This document shows positions 62,274-64,000 of a stretch of DNA of 64,000 nucleotides, in pieces. This DNA comes from Streptomyces sp. NBC_00691 (GTDB lineage Bacteria; Actinomycetota; Actinomycetes; Streptomycetales; Streptomycetaceae): contig NZ_CP109007.1 in assembly GCF_036226665.1 (NCBI RefSeq), positions 310,001-374,000 of the forward strand, written 5' to 3'. The translations under genes and the position numbers were made by a program. Within the stretch, counting starts at the first letter, position 1. Each line of letters begins with the position of its first letter. The notes beneath the pieces are model-generated. The model did no database searches. It was not told where the DNA came from and worked only from the letters and a program-made list of their open reading frames with translations.

Positions 62274-62699
62274 TCAGCGCCGGAGGGAGGCGAGCAGCGG
62301 CTGCCAGTCGATGTGCCTCTCCTCGGTGCCCTGCGGCACCAGGGCGAAGGTGTCGCGTACGAGGCGGGCGAGCCGCTCCTTGTCGCACCTGACCGTGGCG
62401 CAGTGACCGGCCGGACCGAGCCGCAGGAGGAGGCTGCCGTCGGACGCGGGCCTCAGGCGGACCTCCCCCGCACCGGTGGGGGCCCGCGATCCGCTGAGGA
62501 CCATCTCGCGGTCGACGCGCCACACGACGGGCGCTTCGCCCAGGAGGTGGAAGACGATGCTCAGCGCGTGGGGGTCGCGGGAGGTGTAACCGACGGTGGT
62601 CTCGATCGGGACGGACGCGTCCGGGGTCAGCAGCTCCATGGCCACGGGCTGCGTGAGGACGCGCGGCGGGGCGAGGGGTGCGACGGGGCGCTGCGGCAT
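62274..62699 (-). CDS. SsgA-family sporulation/cell-division regulator
   Basis: A 141-residue SsgA-like protein (SALP). After a Pro-rich head of about 22 residues comes the core: ASVPIETTVGYTSRDPHALSIVFHLLGEAPVVWRVDREMVLSG and GEVRLRPASDGSLLLRLGPAGHC. SALPs control septum placement, FtsZ recruitment and spore-wall steps in morphologically complex actinomycetes. ATG 62699 has GGAGG eight bases upstream. Which of the SsgA-G types it belongs to cannot be decided by eye. Confidence 0.92.
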   Translation of the reverse strand: MPQRPVAPLAPPRVLTQPVAMELLTPDASVPIETTVGYTSRDPHALSIVFHLLGEAPVVWRVDREMVLSGSRAPTGAGEVRLRPASDGSLLLRLGPAGHCATVRCDKERLARLVRDTFALVPQGTEERHIDWQPLLASLRR

Positions 62700-62893
62700 G
62701 GTGGGCCTCCGGCTGAAGGGACGTGGCGAGCGGTGCGGTGTCCGCCTGACCCGTCCTCTCGCTGTTACACCTCTCGCCCGCGAGACGGATGCGCCGTGGG
62801 CGTCGCGGTTCCGTGAAGGCCGTGGGAGCGGGGCCGTCGGGGGCCTCGGGGACAGAACCGCCGGAGGGCTGACGCGCGAGGCCCGGAGCGGAA

Positions 62894-62965
62894 GCCGGGC
62901 GGGCCTGTCAGAAGCCGGGGCGAGGCCCGGAAAAGACGCCGGGCAGGCCTGTCGGAAGCCGGGCG
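62894..62965. repeat. Imperfect 44-bp direct repeat
   Basis: gccgggcgggcctgtc at 62894 and gccgggcaggcctgtc at 62938, each followed by a gaagccggg segment. Non-coding, directly downstream of the STAS gene. Confidence 0.55.
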
Positions 62966-62972
62966 GGGTCCG

Positions 62973-63380
62973 TCAGGGGCCGGGGAGCCGGGGGCCGTCC
63001 GCCGCGCCGGTCGAGGTGTCCCCGTCGCTCCCCGCGGTCGCGGTCTCGGACCGGCCCGTCAGGTGCTCGTAGGTGCCGGTGAGTCGGAGCAGCCTGTCGA
63101 GCAGGACCGGTCTGCGGTCGAGGTGGAGCCGTACTCCCCTCGCCGCAGCATGCCGGTGGAGGGCGAGCAGGGTGGAGAGGCCCATCGAGTCGCACAGGGT
63201 CATCCGGGCGCAGTCCAGGTGGACGTCCGAGAGGTCGGGCACCGCGTCGATCTGGGCACGGGCCGCTTCGAGCAGCTCGTCGGCGCTGTCCCAGGCGAGG
63301 TCGCCGGAGAGCTCCGCGTACAGGACGCCGTCCGCAGCGGGGGCCGCCTTGAGTTCGAAGGTGCTGTGAGATGCGCTCAT
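62973..63380 (-). CDS. STAS-domain anti-sigma-factor antagonist
   Basis: A 135-residue protein. Residues 5-110 form a STAS domain: VLYAELSGDLAWDSADELLEAA, VHLDCARMTLCDSMGLSTLLALHRHAAARGVRLHLDRRPVLLDRLLRLTGTYEHL, with the phosphorylatable Ser in LCDSMG. A Ser/Thr/Gly tail follows. Its ATG overlaps the stop of the B12-binding-like gene (ATGA), so the two form a sensor-antagonist pair feeding into the local sigma-factor circuit. Confidence 0.92.
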   Translation of the reverse strand: MSASHSTFELKAAPAADGVLYAELSGDLAWDSADELLEAARAQIDAVPDLSDVHLDCARMTLCDSMGLSTLLALHRHAAARGVRLHLDRRPVLLDRLLRLTGTYEHLTGRSETATAGSDGDTSTGAADGPRLPGP

Positions 63381-64000
63381 GAGTGGGGTCCGGGGGCCGT
63401 TGGGACGGGTACACGGGCGAGGGCGCGACGTCCCGCGACGAGATGGGTCCGCGCGCGGGGGAAGTCGTACTGTGCGTCGGCGAGGAGTCCGAGCGCGGCG
63501 GCCAGGGCGTCGCCCGGGACACCACGGGCCCGCAGGATGCCGGCGGTCCAGGTGACGAAGCCGGTGAACAGCTCGGGGTCGTCGGCGTAGAGGGACGCGG
63601 CGAGGAAGTCGACGATGTGCGCGATGTCCTCGGCGGTCCGTTCCCGCTGCTGTTCGGTGTACGCGGCCATCGCCGGGACCGCGTCCTCCAGCTTCTCGAG
63701 GACGTGGCGGGTGAGTTGCGTCCGGCTGCGGGTGACCAGTGTGTACTCCTGGTCGGACAGGTGCGGCAGTTCGCGGGACGGGTCCCGCGGAGGCGCCTCC
63801 GGGCGCCGCAGGCCGTCGGTCAGGAGGGAGGCGGCGACGCGGGCGTCGGGTGCCCATCCGTCCGCGCCGATCAGGGCGGCGTACCGGCCGTCGGGTCCGA
63901 AGGCGGCTCCGCCGACGAGGACGGGAAGGCCGATGGCCTGGACGGCGGTGACAGCGGCGTGGGCCGTCGGGAGCCGGAGCGGCAGGGAGGCCGAGAGAGC
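63377..64000 (-). CDS. Cobalamin-binding-like sensor protein, 5' end cut by window edge
   Basis: The C-terminal 207 residues of a larger protein; the frame is open at base 64000. PTAHAAVTAVQAIGLPVLVGGAAFGPDGRYAALIGADGW is the last part of a B12-binding/Rossmann domain as in RsbR-like or MerR-associated cobalamin sensors. It is followed by a helical region (LSDQEYTLVTRSRTQLTRHVLEKLEDAVPAMAAYTEQQRERTAEDIAHIVDFLAASLY) and LLADAQYDFPRARTHLVAG. It is translationally coupled to the downstream STAS gene. Light- or cobalamin-sensing input is inferred from the family. Confidence 0.78.
   Translation of the reverse strand, partial: ALSASLPLRLPTAHAAVTAVQAIGLPVLVGGAAFGPDGRYAALIGADGWAPDARVAASLLTDGLRRPEAPPRDPSRELPHLSDQEYTLVTRSRTQLTRHVLEKLEDAVPAMAAYTEQQRERTAEDIAHIVDFLAASLYADDPELFTGFVTWTAGILRARGVPGDALAAALGLLADAQYDFPRARTHLVAGRRALARVPVPTAPGPHS

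Overview
The window is high-GC actinobacterial chromosome, almost certainly Streptomyces. Codon third positions are strongly G/C, GTG and TTG starts are common, and several loci are typical of the genus: a complete conservon (cvnA-D plus two P450 genes), an SsgA-like sporulation regulator, a SigB/SigF-type sigma factor with STAS and GHKL regulators, and many secreted proteins. No rRNA, tRNA, CRISPR array, transposase or phage gene was recognised. Both ends are cut inside genes: a secreted protein at the left edge and a cobalamin-binding-like protein at the right edge.

Layout. 0-9.9 kb: mixed housekeeping and secreted genes (HEAT-repeat protein, alpha/beta hydrolase, NHL-repeat lyase-like protein, WYL regulator, tandem SnoaL-like protein, frameshifted TPR membrane protein, Cys-rich protein). 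10.6-18.3 kb: galE, then an operon-like minus-strand group with a 1498-residue TPR-CHAT protease, a 242-residue beta-rich partner whose start lies one base after the CHAT stop, and a WGR-domain protein. 18.4-22.0 kb: broken subtilisin gene, orphan XylF-type sugar-binding lipoprotein, secreted SurE. 22.5-29.1 kb: frameshifted MFS transporter, LacI regulator, tyrosine-phosphatase-like gene, PAP2 phosphatase and esterase. Two different 13-bp palindromic sites occur both in the MFS-LacI divergent region and upstream of the esterase, which predicts one small regulon. 29.2-35.0 kb: nuclease-like/unknown gene pair, broken FetB-type permease, tsaD paralogue with a GNAT gene, YacP-like NYN nuclease, and a protein kinase fused to an XhoI/PaeR7I-like nuclease domain that lacks the catalytic lysine. 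35-39.5 kb: frameshifted SGNH lipase, hydrolase remnant, membrane protein, DHA2 drug exporter. 40.0-45.5 kb: conservon with overlapping start/stop codons throughout, ending at a perfect 16-bp hairpin. 45.7-57.9 kb: small transporters, acetyltransferase, flavoprotein, orphan sugar-binding lipoprotein, STAS protein with a coupled microprotein, FAD oxidoreductase, VanJ-like phosphatase, a globin-reductase/PNPOx gene pair and a chitooligosaccharide deacetylase-like enzyme. 58-64 kb: TetR regulator, saccharopine dehydrogenase-like protein, then a stress/sporulation regulatory cluster (GlsB-like protein, sigma factor, GHKL kinase, SsgA-like protein, STAS, B12-binding-like sensor).

The strongest candidates for undescribed biology are the TPR-CHAT operon, the XhoI-like-kinase fusion and the two-site LacI regulon. 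At least nine genes or remnants are frameshifted or truncated, which means either a decaying accessory region or residual indel errors in the assembly. Both readings should be kept open.
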